DNA of 64,000 nucleotides. It comes from JBCFBK01 sp038562555 (GTDB taxonomy: Bacteria; Bacteroidota; Bacteroidia; Bacteroidales; Prolixibacteraceae). Of the stretch, positions 26,287 to 34,597 are shown piece by piece (position 1 is the stretch's first letter; each line of letters starts with the position of its first letter). A program made the position numbers and the translations under genes. The notes beneath the pieces are model-generated. The model was given only the letters and a program-made list of their open reading frames with translations, was not told the DNA's origin and did no database searches. The stretch spans positions 1 to 64,000 of the forward strand of contig JBCFBK010000006.1 in NCBI GenBank assembly GCA_038562555.1. Direction: 5' to 3'.

Positions 26287-27705
26287 TTACAGTTTGGTGG
26301 ATTGGTGCTTTTTTATGAGTTTTTTGATCGATTCGTTTTGGATGGCCTCGGGATAATAGTCAAACAAATTATGGTAGCCATTAAAATCTAGCTCCAGGGC
26401 TTTTTCAAAATAGCCGGTAGCCGACAATTCATCATTATTTTCCAACAGATAGGCTGTCAGCCGATAGCTGATGACAGAATCGTCTGAAATGATCTGAAAG
26501 GCATTTTTGAGGATGATAATCGCCTCGTTGAGACGGCCTCTTTCATATTCCATCTCGGCATACGAAACCCATGTGTCCGGATTGTCCTGATCGAGCGAAA
26601 CAGCCTTTTCAAAGGCGTTTTCTGCCTGGACAAATTTTTCCGATTCATGGTTAATTTTTCCGTATATCAACCAGAAATCAGCGTTTTCATCATCAAGTTT
26701 CAGCGCCTTTTTTATAAAAACCAACGCCTCGGTGAGCTTCCCTTCGATCCACATAATCAAACCCGAACCATACCAGGCGTTTGCATTGTTTTTATTAATC
26801 CTGATTGCTTTTCTGTAATTAATCAGCGCTTCACTGTTTCGCTCCAGGTTAAGATAACATTCGCCGAGATAACAGTAGGCATCATCATTCGTTTTGTCCA
26901 TCTCCAGGTATTCCTGATAGCATTTAACCGCGTCTTCATAACGGTTACTGTTCGACAAGGCATTGGCCTTGTTAAAATAAGCCTGCTCAAAATTGTCCTG
27001 AAGCGCTATGGAATAATCATAGGCATCAACAGCTTCTTCATGCCTTCCGGTTCTGTTGTAAGTGATTCCGAGATTATACCAGACGGAAGCGTTAAAAGGA
27101 TCAACATCCAGATAACAGTTATAATAGTATATGCTTTTATCGAAATCCTGCTTTTTATCGTAACAGTACCCCAGTTCATATAACACCAATTCATTCTTCT
27201 GATTAATGGCAAAGGCCCGTTCGAGAAATTCGATTGCTTTGTCCGTTTCTCCCGCCTGCCCCAGGGTGACGCTGATATTATACAACATATCGTCGGTGTC
27301 TTCGTAACTAAACAGGATCGATCGTTCATACGCCTGGATTGCTTCGTCAATTTGTCCAAGCATAATCAGCGCCGAACCTTTGATGAGGAAAACATCGGGA
27401 TTACTGTCTTCAATTTTTTCGGCGATGTGAATCAGTTCCAGACATTCGTCGGTGTTGCCTTCAACCAAAAGCATTTGTGCTTTCTTGATCTGCAGGGAAG
27501 TTGATGCCGGGTGAATATCCAGTCCGTTTGATAGCGCCTGACGAGCCAGCTCAATTTTACCTTCATCGAGAAAGTAATCAACCATGCCTTCTATTTCAAA
27601 TACATCAAAATATTCGAAAGATTCATTTTTGATCATCTTCCTGAAGCGTTTTGCAGCTTCCAGAATCTCCTCGTTATCGTAAAAGTCCCTAGCGTCCTCG
27701 TCCAT
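26287..27705 (-). CDS. Cytoplasmic tetratricopeptide-repeat protein
   Basis: A 472-residue protein with no signal peptide, made of about eleven to twelve TPR units from residue 40 to 450 (for example AIQAYERSILFSYEDTDDML, ASVWYNLGITYNRTGRHEEA, DAYCYLGECYLNLERNSEAL, DTWVSYAEMEYERGRLNEAI). The repeats are regular 34-mers of helical pairs, implying a scaffold for protein contacts. Its stop is 3 bases before the phosphosulfolactate synthase ATG. A -7 box TAAATTTG lies on the minus strand at 27726-27733. Its partner is unknown. Confidence 0.9.
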   Translation of the reverse strand: MDEDARDFYDNEEILEAAKRFRKMIKNESFEYFDVFEIEGMVDYFLDEGKIELARQALSNGLDIHPASTSLQIKKAQMLLVEGNTDECLELIHIAEKIEDSNPDVFLIKGSALIMLGQIDEAIQAYERSILFSYEDTDDMLYNISVTLGQAGETDKAIEFLERAFAINQKNELVLYELGYCYDKKQDFDKSIYYYNCYLDVDPFNASVWYNLGITYNRTGRHEEAVDAYDYSIALQDNFEQAYFNKANALSNSNRYEDAVKCYQEYLEMDKTNDDAYCYLGECYLNLERNSEALINYRKAIRINKNNANAWYGSGLIMWIEGKLTEALVFIKKALKLDDENADFWLIYGKINHESEKFVQAENAFEKAVSLDQDNPDTWVSYAEMEYERGRLNEAIIILKNAFQIISDDSVISYRLTAYLLENNDELSATGYFEKALELDFNGYHNLFDYYPEAIQNESIKKLIKKHQSTKL

Positions 27706-27725
27706 AAAAAAATAAATTGCAGGTG

Positions 27726-27733
27726 CAAATTTA
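27726..27733 (-). promoter_or_regulatory. -7 box of the TPR-phosphosulfolactate synthase operon
   Basis: On the minus strand this reads TAAATTTG, a full TAnnTTTG match, 20 bases before the TPR start codon. A -33 element is not clear. Confidence 0.45.
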
Positions 27734-27755
27734 TAAAATAGTTTTTGAAAACAGC

Positions 27756-29288
27756 TTATTCCGGTTGATGCTCTTTTCTTAAAAGGTCATTTACCGTTTT
27801 TACAGGGCTGAAGGTAGCAACGGGAACTTCCACAAAAAGCGTGTTCCAATCGGCCATGGCTCCGTTCCATAACCCGGGCAATTCCTGGGCTTTCAGTTCT
27901 TTACCATCCTTCGACTTATGAGCAATAAAACCGGTTTTTGGGTCCCGGAAATCAAACAAATTATATTTCTCTCCCTTGTAATTTTTAAAGGCACAGACCA
28001 GATCGACCGGATTGAAATGCGTGGACCGGGAAAAGATTTCTTTTTGGTCCGGATCGGTCAGATCGATTTGCGAGCTTTCCACGATTTGCAACGAAACTGA
28101 CGCATCGTTGTTAATCGCCCAAAACGGTCCGCCACCCGGTTCGCCCTGGTTACGCACCATTCCGCAAACCCGGATGGGCCGGTTGAATTTTGACTTCAGA
28201 TAGAAAAAAAGATCTTCTTTCTCCGTATAATATTGGTTTTCGGGCGGAATGACAAAAAGGATATTCTCCAGAAAGTTGGCCGCCTCAGCCAGAAACATGC
28301 TGTCGAGCGATGAATAATGGTGTGTATCGAAGATTTTCTGATATTCGAAGATCCGGTGCTGCACTTTAAGCAGCAAACCCGCCAGTGCCTTTTTATAAGT
28401 GACAGTCGCGGGTTTTAAATAATCAGGGGCGATATTGTCGATGTTTTTGATAAAAATGAGATCCGCATCAAGTTCATTCAGATTGGCCAGTAGGGCTCCA
28501 TGTCCGCCCGGTCGGAAAAGCAGGCTTCCGTCGTTGTCCCGGAAAGGTTCATTTTCGGGGGTAACGGCTACGGTATCTGTAGAAGGCTTCTGCTGACTGA
28601 ATGATATATCGAGCACCGAATCAGTCGTCTGCTCCATTTTTTGCCGGATGCCGGCCAGGTGCTCCTCAAAATTCGGCTGATGTTCAGGGGAAACCGTAAA
28701 GTGAATTTTGACGGTCCGGTCACTGTTTTTCGCATAGAAAGCACCTTCAATACAATGTTCCTCAAAAGGAGTTCTTGCCGAATCGCCGTAACGATGAAAC
28801 AGGAGCAAGCCCTTTGGCAGATTGCCGTAGTTTAAACCGGCGCCGGTGAGCAGCAGGTTGAGTATTTCTGCCAATCCTAATTGTTCGGGTGGTTTGCCGG
28901 ATATTTTTTTCAGCTCATTGTAAAAGCCAAAGTTCCTGAGTCCGCCAACAAACGCCTTCAACTCCTTGTCGGCCAGTGTTTCTGATTCAGGTGCGCCCGC
29001 GTTTAAGCTCTGTTTCGCTTCGAAAAGCGTCTTGAACATCCTGCTGGCTGCACCTGATGCAGGGACAAACTTCATCAGCGAAATTCCGTGTTCGACCGAC
29101 TCGTCAAAATGCCCGGTGAGTTCAGGAATTTCGGTTTCCGAGAGTTTCGTTATCCCATCGCCGGGAGTAGCCGGTTTAATGAGATGAAGGAAGGGAAAAC
29201 CACTCCGAAAATTTTCAAGTTGCGTCATTACAGCCTCAGGATCGCTTCCTCTCTCCCTGATCGCAGTCATGTCTTTTTCTGTAAACAT
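27756..29288 (-). CDS. DUF4301 family protein
   Basis: A 510-residue Bacteroidota protein of the DUF4301 type, recognised from MFTEKDMTAIRERG, LMKFVPASGAASRMFKTL, LLFHRYGDSARTPFEEH, FRPGGHGALLANLNEL and CGMVRNQGEPGGGPFW. No signal or membrane segment is seen. The phrases GAASRM, FRPGGHGAL and EPGGGPFW recall nucleotidyl-transfer or sugar-phosphate folds, but no reaction is established. I chose the ATG at 29288 because homologues begin MFTE; the frame is open upstream to 29336. It is a single gene divergent from the radical SAM gene. Confidence 0.85.
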   Translation of the reverse strand: MFTEKDMTAIRERGSDPEAVMTQLENFRSGFPFLHLIKPATPGDGITKLSETEIPELTGHFDESVEHGISLMKFVPASGAASRMFKTLFEAKQSLNAGAPESETLADKELKAFVGGLRNFGFYNELKKISGKPPEQLGLAEILNLLLTGAGLNYGNLPKGLLLFHRYGDSARTPFEEHCIEGAFYAKNSDRTVKIHFTVSPEHQPNFEEHLAGIRQKMEQTTDSVLDISFSQQKPSTDTVAVTPENEPFRDNDGSLLFRPGGHGALLANLNELDADLIFIKNIDNIAPDYLKPATVTYKKALAGLLLKVQHRIFEYQKIFDTHHYSSLDSMFLAEAANFLENILFVIPPENQYYTEKEDLFFYLKSKFNRPIRVCGMVRNQGEPGGGPFWAINNDASVSLQIVESSQIDLTDPDQKEIFSRSTHFNPVDLVCAFKNYKGEKYNLFDFRDPKTGFIAHKSKDGKELKAQELPGLWNGAMADWNTLFVEVPVATFSPVKTVNDLLRKEHQPE

Positions 29289-29367
29289 GGTTCTCATTTT
29301 GGATTCGTTTAAATTTATGAAAATTACACTTATCAAAAGAACCAGAAACCCGCATGAAAGTTGAAAG

Positions 29368-29387
29368 TTATCAACATCTGTTGATAA
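29368..29387. promoter_or_regulatory. Perfect 9-bp inverted repeat in a divergent promoter region
   Basis: TTATCAACA (29368-29376), two bases, then its exact complement (29379-29387). Each arm differs from the DnaA box TTATCCACA at one position. It sits between the DUF4301 and radical SAM genes and just after two copies of the heptamer TGAAAGT (29355-29368). It could be a regulator operator or a pair of weak DnaA sites. Confidence 0.5.
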
Positions 29388-29456
29388 AGAAAAAGCTTGC
29401 TTCTGAAAACGTATACCGGTTATGTCTTTGGATCCCTTTGATTTATAAAATTTACG

Positions 29457-29484
29457 TTGTTCTGCGGCAGAATCATTATTTTTG
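29457..29484 (+). promoter_or_regulatory. Promoter of the radical SAM gene
   Basis: TTG (29457-29459), 17 bases, then TATTTTTG (29477-29484), matching the -33/-7 pattern. The start codon is 17 bases after the box, so the leader is short. Confidence 0.55.
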
Positions 29485-29501
29485 AGGCCTAATCAGAAGG
29501 T

Positions 29502-30443
29502 ATGGCAGAGGAACAGTTTTCGTGGGGACATGAAAGATATTACAATGATTATTCTTCCTATTCTAAGAAGATGTTTGAGGGGCGGGTACAAAAAATTTCG
29601 GTCGACGGCGGATTTTCATGTCCTAACCGTGATGGGAGCAAAGCGCTGAATGGTTGTTCCTACTGCAATAACAAAACGTTTAATCCGCAATACTGTCGCC
29701 TGGAAAAAAGCATTTCCGATCAGGTACGGGAAGGCATTCGTTTTTTCTCCCGGAAATATCCATCTATGCGATATCTGGCCTATTTTCAGGCCTATTCCAA
29801 CACTTATGCGGAGCTTTCGGTCTTGAAGGAGCGCTACAGGGAAGCGCTTGCTTATCCGCAAATTATCGGGCTGGTAATTGGGACACGTCCCGACTGTGTC
29901 AGTAATGAGATACTGAACTACCTGGCAGAACTCTCCGAATCCTGTTACGTTATGATTGAATTCGGACTGGAATCGGTGAAGGATGAAACGCTAAAACGGA
30001 TCAACCGGGGCCATACCTTTTCCGATTCGGTAAAAGCGCTTGAAGAAACGGCAAAAAAAAATATTCATACCTGTGCCCATATGATCCTGGGATTGCCCGG
30101 TGAAAGCTATGAAGACATTTTGAATCAGGCCCGGGTCATTTCAAGGCTTCCGGTCGAAAATCTGAAACTTCATCAGTTACAGATCCATCGCGGAACACGC
30201 ATGGCTGTAGAGTATTTACAGCGTCCGGATGATTTTAGCTTATTCACCGTGGACGTCTACCTTGATCTGGTGATAGATTACCTCGAGTTGCTGAACCCGG
30301 CAATCGTGATTGAGCGTTTCGTAAGTCAGGCGCCGGCTGACCTGGTGATAGCTCCCAAATGGGGTTTGAAAAACCATGAATTTGCGGCCAGGCTTGACAA
30401 GCGGATCAGAGAACGCAAAAGCTGGCAGGGAAAGCTATTTTAG
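29502..30443 (+). CDS. Radical SAM protein of YhcC/TIGR01212 type
   Basis: A 313-residue radical SAM enzyme. The cluster cysteines are in GGFSCPNRDGSKALNGC followed by SYCNNKTF, the long-spaced Cx11Cx2C form of the YhcC family, not the standard CxxxCxxC. The barrel continues with YLAYFQAYSNTYA, GTRPDCVSNEILNYL, YVMIEFGLES and HMILGLPGESYEDI. The substrate is unproven; relatives have been linked to RNA or redox functions. It ends 58 bases before the start of RNase P RNA; the spacer carries a heptamer tract and the rnpB promoter. Confidence 0.9.
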   Translation: MAEEQFSWGHERYYNDYSSYSKKMFEGRVQKISVDGGFSCPNRDGSKALNGCSYCNNKTFNPQYCRLEKSISDQVREGIRFFSRKYPSMRYLAYFQAYSNTYAELSVLKERYREALAYPQIIGLVIGTRPDCVSNEILNYLAELSESCYVMIEFGLESVKDETLKRINRGHTFSDSVKALEETAKKNIHTCAHMILGLPGESYEDILNQARVISRLPVENLKLHQLQIHRGTRMAVEYLQRPDDFSLFTVDVYLDLVIDYLELLNPAIVIERFVSQAPADLVIAPKWGLKNHEFAARLDKRIRERKSWQGKLF

Positions 30444-30468
30444 TATATAGTAGTGAGTAGTGAGTTGC
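30441..30468. repeat. Heptanucleotide-period tract upstream of rnpB
   Basis: Four 7-base units in register starting at the stop codon of the radical SAM gene: TAGTATA, TAGTAGT, GAGTAGT, GAGTTGC. The last unit supplies the TTG of the rnpB -33 element. Confidence 0.6.
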
Positions 30469-30497
30469 GGGCGGATTCCAATATTTTCATATCTTTG
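30465..30497 (+). promoter_or_regulatory. Promoter of RNase P RNA
   Basis: TTG (30465-30467), a 22-base spacer, then TATCTTTG (30490-30497). Transcription should begin about 5-7 bases later, which is where the paired 5' end of the RNA starts (30502). Confidence 0.7.
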
Positions 30498-30501
30498 CAG
30501 C

Positions 30502-30887
30502 GCAGACCGCTCTATCGCTCCTTCTTTGGAAGGGGAGGAAAGTCCGGGCAACGCAGGGCACCATGCTTCTTAACGGGAAGACGGGCGAGAGCCTGTAGTG
30601 GGATAACAGAAAATAACCGTCAGACCTATGTCTGATAAGGGTGAAAAGGTGAGGTAAGAGCTCACCGGTTCCGGGAGTGATTCCGGAAGCCGTATCCTTC
30701 ATGGGTTGCAAAGCCAAATATATCACAACCAGCGTTTGTCGCTTACAGGGTTGACCCGCCTTGTTCCGGTTCACCAGATCCGGAAGTTGTGAGGGGTAGG
30801 CTGCTAGATCGCAACAGTGATGTTGTGGCCAGATAAATGATAGGGGACTCTATTTATGGAGTTACAGAACCCGGCTTACAGGTCTGC
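30502..30887 (+). ncRNA. rnpB: RNase P RNA, bacterial type A
   Basis: The catalytic RNA of RNase P, which trims tRNA 5' leaders. Diagnostic parts: the P4/CR-I block GAGGAAAGTCCGGGC near 30534, the distal block ACAGAACCCGGCTTA near 30864, and terminal helix P1 from GCAGACC (30502-30508) pairing with GGTCTGC (30881-30887). The interior has the expected helices, including GGTTCCGGGAGTGATTCCGG and AGGGGTAGGCTGC. About 386 nucleotides is normal for type A. A strong terminator follows at 30907. Confidence 0.97.
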
Positions 30888-30906
30888 TTTTTTAGCTAAT
30901 TGCTTC

Positions 30907-30931
30907 CACCCGTTTTTACGGGTGTTTTTTT
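30907..30931 (+). terminator. Rho-independent terminator of rnpB
   Basis: Stem CACCCGT (30907-30913) and ACGGGTG (30918-30924), a 4-base loop, then seven T (30925-30931): a textbook intrinsic terminator 20 bases after the RNA. Confidence 0.92.
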
Positions 30932-30970
30932 GTGGGACGGTGCGATCTTTGGGTTTCAGGCTTTGGTCAG

Positions 30971-32155
30971 CTAATTTTTATAAATATTTTTCGTTACGAT
31001 TGCTGCTTTTTCGAGCGGGGTTTCTATTTCCCACCGGATGTTACCGGTAATAATTTCATTTTCTTCCCGGTCCGGATGTTTCAGAACAACCATTTCCGAA
31101 CGTCGAACTTTTCTGATCAGATGTCGTGACGTGAGCAATCCGACGATACTAAAACTGACAGCCAAAAACAATAAAAAGTTTACTGTAAGTGGCAGGTAAG
31201 ACTCCAGGCTAATGGCAAGCAGTAAAAAGCCAACCGTATACAAGATCAGAAAAATGCTTGCTTCCAGATGGGACAATCCCGATTTTATGAGGATGTGGTG
31301 GATGTGATTCATATCGGGGGTAAAGGGAGATTTTCCTTTTACAATCCGGATAATGAATACTCTTATTGTATCTGTTGCGGGAACAATGAGTAACGCCAGG
31401 GCAAAGAGTGGAGCCTGTCCAAAATAGAGATTCTCAGGGGCATAGAGGTTAAAATTTATGTATTTGATTATCAGTGATGCTACTATGACACCCAGCAGGA
31501 GTGATCCTGTGTCGCCCATGAAAATTTTATTCCTCCCTTCAAGCAGGTTGAATCGCAGGAAGGCGATCAGGCTGCCGCAAAGCGCACAGCTAAGCACTGA
31601 ATAATCCATATGCCCGGCCAGCATAAACCAGACACCGAGAAATCCAGAAATAATGCAGACCAGGCCTCCGGCAAGTCCGTCAATCCCGTCGATCAGGTTA
31701 AATGCGTTGATTACAAACAAAAAGACCAGAAAAGTAAGCGGGATGCCGGCCCAGCCCGGTAACCCTCCAATCCCGAATAAGCCGTACAAAAAATCTATCC
31801 TGAAGTCACCCCAGGTTACAAGCAGGACTGCAGTACCCATTTGTACCAGAAATTTTTTGTGAGCCGGAATAGTGATGATGTCATCGCGCAGCCCCAGAAA
31901 AAGCATGATGAGCGAAGCCGCATAAATAAACGGAATTTCGGGCGAAAGATCCTTCTGCAGGGTCAGGATGGAACTCACTGCAAAGCCGATGAAAATACCG
32001 ATCCCTCCCATGGTGGGAATGACTTTTTTGTTCAATTTCCGGTGATTTGGTTCGTCAAAAAGTTTCTTTTCTCTTGCTACATGGACAATTTGCGGAATAA
32101 TCAGGTAAGTTATAATGAAACTGGCGGTAATACTTATGAAGATCGATATCGGCAT
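30971..32155 (-). CDS. Undecaprenyl-phosphate sugar-1-phosphate transferase (WecA/TagO-like)
   Basis: A 394-residue polytopic membrane enzyme of the MraY/WecA family, joining a GlcNAc-1-phosphate-like sugar to undecaprenyl phosphate to start surface-polysaccharide synthesis. About ten or eleven membrane helices are visible. Family motifs: KKVIPTMGGIGIF, LGLRDDI (Asp pair), NAFNLIDGIDGLAGG, FMGDTGSLLLG and the cytoplasmic His motif MNHIHHILI, which favours the WecA/TagO group over MraY. The cytoplasmic C-terminal tail of about 35 residues is charged. It is monocistronic, with no glycosyltransferase cluster beside it. Confidence 0.92.
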   Translation of the reverse strand: MPISIFISITASFIITYLIIPQIVHVAREKKLFDEPNHRKLNKKVIPTMGGIGIFIGFAVSSILTLQKDLSPEIPFIYAASLIMLFLGLRDDIITIPAHKKFLVQMGTAVLLVTWGDFRIDFLYGLFGIGGLPGWAGIPLTFLVFLFVINAFNLIDGIDGLAGGLVCIISGFLGVWFMLAGHMDYSVLSCALCGSLIAFLRFNLLEGRNKIFMGDTGSLLLGVIVASLIIKYINFNLYAPENLYFGQAPLFALALLIVPATDTIRVFIIRIVKGKSPFTPDMNHIHHILIKSGLSHLEASIFLILYTVGFLLLAISLESYLPLTVNFLLFLAVSFSIVGLLTSRHLIRKVRRSEMVVLKHPDREENEIITGNIRWEIETPLEKAAIVTKNIYKN

Positions 32156-32632
32156 ACGCTGAAGTCTTTATTAAATAACATACTATCACTATTCTTCTTC
32201 ACACCTGACCGGTTGAACTTTTTTTATCCTGTTTCGTGACCCTTTCATGTCTGCCGTCCCGTCGCTTTATTGCGGGAGGCTATTCAGATCATGTTATTAA
32301 CGCTTTTCTTTTAGAAATATTTCAATGACCAGATCTAATTATGTCGCAAAACCGTTAAAAGCACGGATTCCCATTCCTTAATAAATCAGGCCGCACGTCC
32401 AATACAGATATAGTTCGTGACCGCTGTTTTGTTCAGGGTAATACCGAATAGATGGTGCTAAGCAGGCGATGGTTGCTTGCGATAGGCGAAATTTGTGATA
32501 GCAGAGATACGGAGGGCTAACCGCTGTTTGTTCTGGCTGTAAATTTGCCGGGATATTTTCAATTTCAAAAACAATTGCATCATAGCTGACCTGCTTTTAG
32601 GTCATTGGTAATCCGGTTGTGATTGTTCCCAT
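32156..32632. other. Intergenic region with no recognised gene
   Basis: About 480 bases between two leftward genes. No frame of convincing length or composition is present. A 6-bp stem-loop TGACCT/AGGTCA (32587-32604) follows the stop of the membrane protein gene and may be a weak terminator on the minus strand. The right half is unusually rich in irregular short strings and may be decayed coding sequence; I could not identify any parent. Confidence 0.4.
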
Positions 32633-33121
32633 TTATCCTGTCTTTTCAGGTTTTTTACAATAAACGGTAACGGGAAATTCTTTCCTGAGTTTCAACAAAT
32701 AATACAAAGCGATGCACCCGGTTATAAACTGCAGGATCCCGGTCGCTTCAAAAATAAAATCATCAGGTAATTCATAAATGGGAGGATAAAGCAGATCGAA
32801 TGTGGCTCGTGAAGTTCCGCAAAAAAAGAGAATATTTTTCAATACATGATTATATCCGCCTTCGAATATTCCGATTGCCCCGACCGAAATTAAAATGGTG
32901 GTCAGAAGAAAAAACCGCAAAGCCAGCTTCCCTTTTCCCGTATATGAATGGTTCACACTGGAGCGATAGGTAAAAATCAGGAGCAGGATCACGGGTATGG
33001 CAACATAGGCTACATGCAGACGAAAAGTCGCTTCATAAATCACGGCGCCATAAACATGGTGGATTAATGTAAGCAACATGGTGCCTACAGACGCTTTGTA
33101 AATCAATTTTAATGTTTTCAT
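32633..33121 (-). CDS. Four-helix membrane protein of unknown function
   Basis: A 162-residue integral membrane protein starting at the ATG at 33121 (MKTLKLIYKASVGTMLLTL). Four hydrophobic segments are seen near residues 8-25, 33-52, 68-88 and 125-145 (YVAIPVILLLIFTY; FFLLTTILISVGAIGIF; GILQFITGCIALYYLL), with a loop containing TFDLLYPPIYELPDDFIFE. I do not recognise a named family. It lies about 200 bases downstream of the XRE-AraC regulator on the same strand and may be its target, an inference from position only. Confidence 0.65.
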   Translation of the reverse strand: MKTLKLIYKASVGTMLLTLIHHVYGAVIYEATFRLHVAYVAIPVILLLIFTYRSSVNHSYTGKGKLALRFFLLTTILISVGAIGIFEGGYNHVLKNILFFCGTSRATFDLLYPPIYELPDDFIFEATGILQFITGCIALYYLLKLRKEFPVTVYCKKPEKTG

Positions 33122-33318
33122 CAGTAAATAATTTGTTTTTAATTGTCTGATGGAACTCACATGTTACTGGAAATTATTTTCATTGGTGTTTGCGTTGTCA
33201 TGCAACATGTTCGTTTCATTTTAACAATGGCATTTTGGAATTGGTGTATATAACGAATCATTTTTGAATCGTTTAATCCAAAAATATGCTTTTGTGAATT
33301 TGCTCCATTGTAAAAATT

Positions 33319-34485
33319 TTACCTGGAGATATCGGTGTGGATGATTTTGGAACAGGTACTGCCGGCTTCCAGATATTCCCGGGGAGTAACGCCCGAAAAC
33401 TGCCGGAACTCTTTAATAAAGTGGGCCTGATCATAGTAGTTGTTTTTAAAAATCAAGTCGGGCCAGTCAGGTTTAGAGGTCTGCGTATGGAGTTGATGAA
33501 GCACCCGGTTAAACCTGTTGATGCGCTGAAAATACTTCGGCGTTGCCCCTACCTGTTTTTTAAACAAATAGATCAGGTGTTTTTGTGAGTAACCCGTTTT
33601 CGCAAGCAAAACCGGGATTGGAACATGAATGTTTTCCAAGAAATACCTGACAACAGGAAGCAAAACCCTGTTTTGTCCAATCCGGATTAAAAAATAGCTT
33701 TCTATTTTCTTAAACATGGTTTGAACGTCGCAGCAATCAAGCAACTCTTCTCTCAGGCCCAAAAAGGAGCTGTCCAAAATCAGGTCGGCTTCAACAACAT
33801 TGTTTTCCAATTCAGCCGGAGGAATACCGGTTAAATTAAAGAAACCGCCGGCACGAAAACGGATATAAACGGTTGCACGGCTTTCTTTCAGGTCGTATGT
33901 CACAGGCCGGCCCTGGATACCGGAGACCCAACCATTTTTTACAAATGAACCGGACGAATATGTATGGCCTGCAATCACCTTCCTCGGAAATCCATCCAGT
34001 TCAATCATTAGTTGTATCATGCCGTCGGGAAGCACGTTTTCGAATGAATGTCCTAACTGGTGGTCTTTGCAGTACAAGATGCATTCGATCCAGTTATTTA
34101 AAGGGGGAGAGGGCTTATGTATTTTGATCTGTGCCTGACCGGAATAAAGTTGTATGAAATCGTGAAGCATCCGCCGATGCCTTTTGGAAAGATCGGCCCC
34201 GGCGTACGGGTAATCGGGGCTGATCACCTGAACGGTCTCTCCTGATTTCCGGTCACCTTTTATTTCTGAGAGTATTCTGTTTCTCTGGTAGGTTCGCAAC
34301 AAATCATTTTCATCTGCTCCCAGGTATGCCGCGATACTGAATATCTGGTTTTTTGTGGCATGGAGGCGGTTGGTTTCAATCAGATATAAAGCTTCTGGTA
34401 ACAGTTCAAGATGTGAAGCCAACTCCTGGCTCCCGATTCCCTTTTTGACTCGTAATTCTCTGATATATTGCCCGGTGTTTTGCAT
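33319..34485 (-). CDS. XRE-AraC fusion transcription regulator
   Basis: A 388-residue regulator with two different DNA-binding domains. The N-terminal XRE/lambda-repressor HTH spans about residues 5-62 (YIRELRVKKGIGSQELASHL; ALYLIETNRLHATKNQIFSI). The middle (about 115-245) resembles the ligand-binding part of AraC proteins with the DUF6597-like PPLNNWIECILYCKDHQLGH and VLPDGMIQLMIEL. The C-terminal AraC HTH pair spans about 290-380 (IPVLLAKTGYSQKHLIYLFKK; DQAHFIKEFRQFSGVTPREYL). I chose the ATG at 34485 (MQNTGQYIREL). Neighbours are the barrel protein upstream and the membrane protein downstream, all leftward. Confidence 0.88.
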   Translation of the reverse strand: MQNTGQYIRELRVKKGIGSQELASHLELLPEALYLIETNRLHATKNQIFSIAAYLGADENDLLRTYQRNRILSEIKGDRKSGETVQVISPDYPYAGADLSKRHRRMLHDFIQLYSGQAQIKIHKPSPPLNNWIECILYCKDHQLGHSFENVLPDGMIQLMIELDGFPRKVIAGHTYSSGSFVKNGWVSGIQGRPVTYDLKESRATVYIRFRAGGFFNLTGIPPAELENNVVEADLILDSSFLGLREELLDCCDVQTMFKKIESYFLIRIGQNRVLLPVVRYFLENIHVPIPVLLAKTGYSQKHLIYLFKKQVGATPKYFQRINRFNRVLHQLHTQTSKPDWPDLIFKNNYYDQAHFIKEFRQFSGVTPREYLEAGSTCSKIIHTDISR

Positions 34486-34597
34486 AGCGCTGACTCTGTT
34501 TCTATGCAACAAAAAGCGGGCACAACAGGTTTAACTACTCGTTCTCCGTGTTTATTCAGATGTAAGGTCGGATATTTGAGGATAGAACCTGATTTTA

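Noticed and set aside
26647..27183. 178-residue antisense frame in the TPR gene
   Set aside because: Repeated TPR coding readily gives long antisense frames rich in Ile and Val; no family resemblance.
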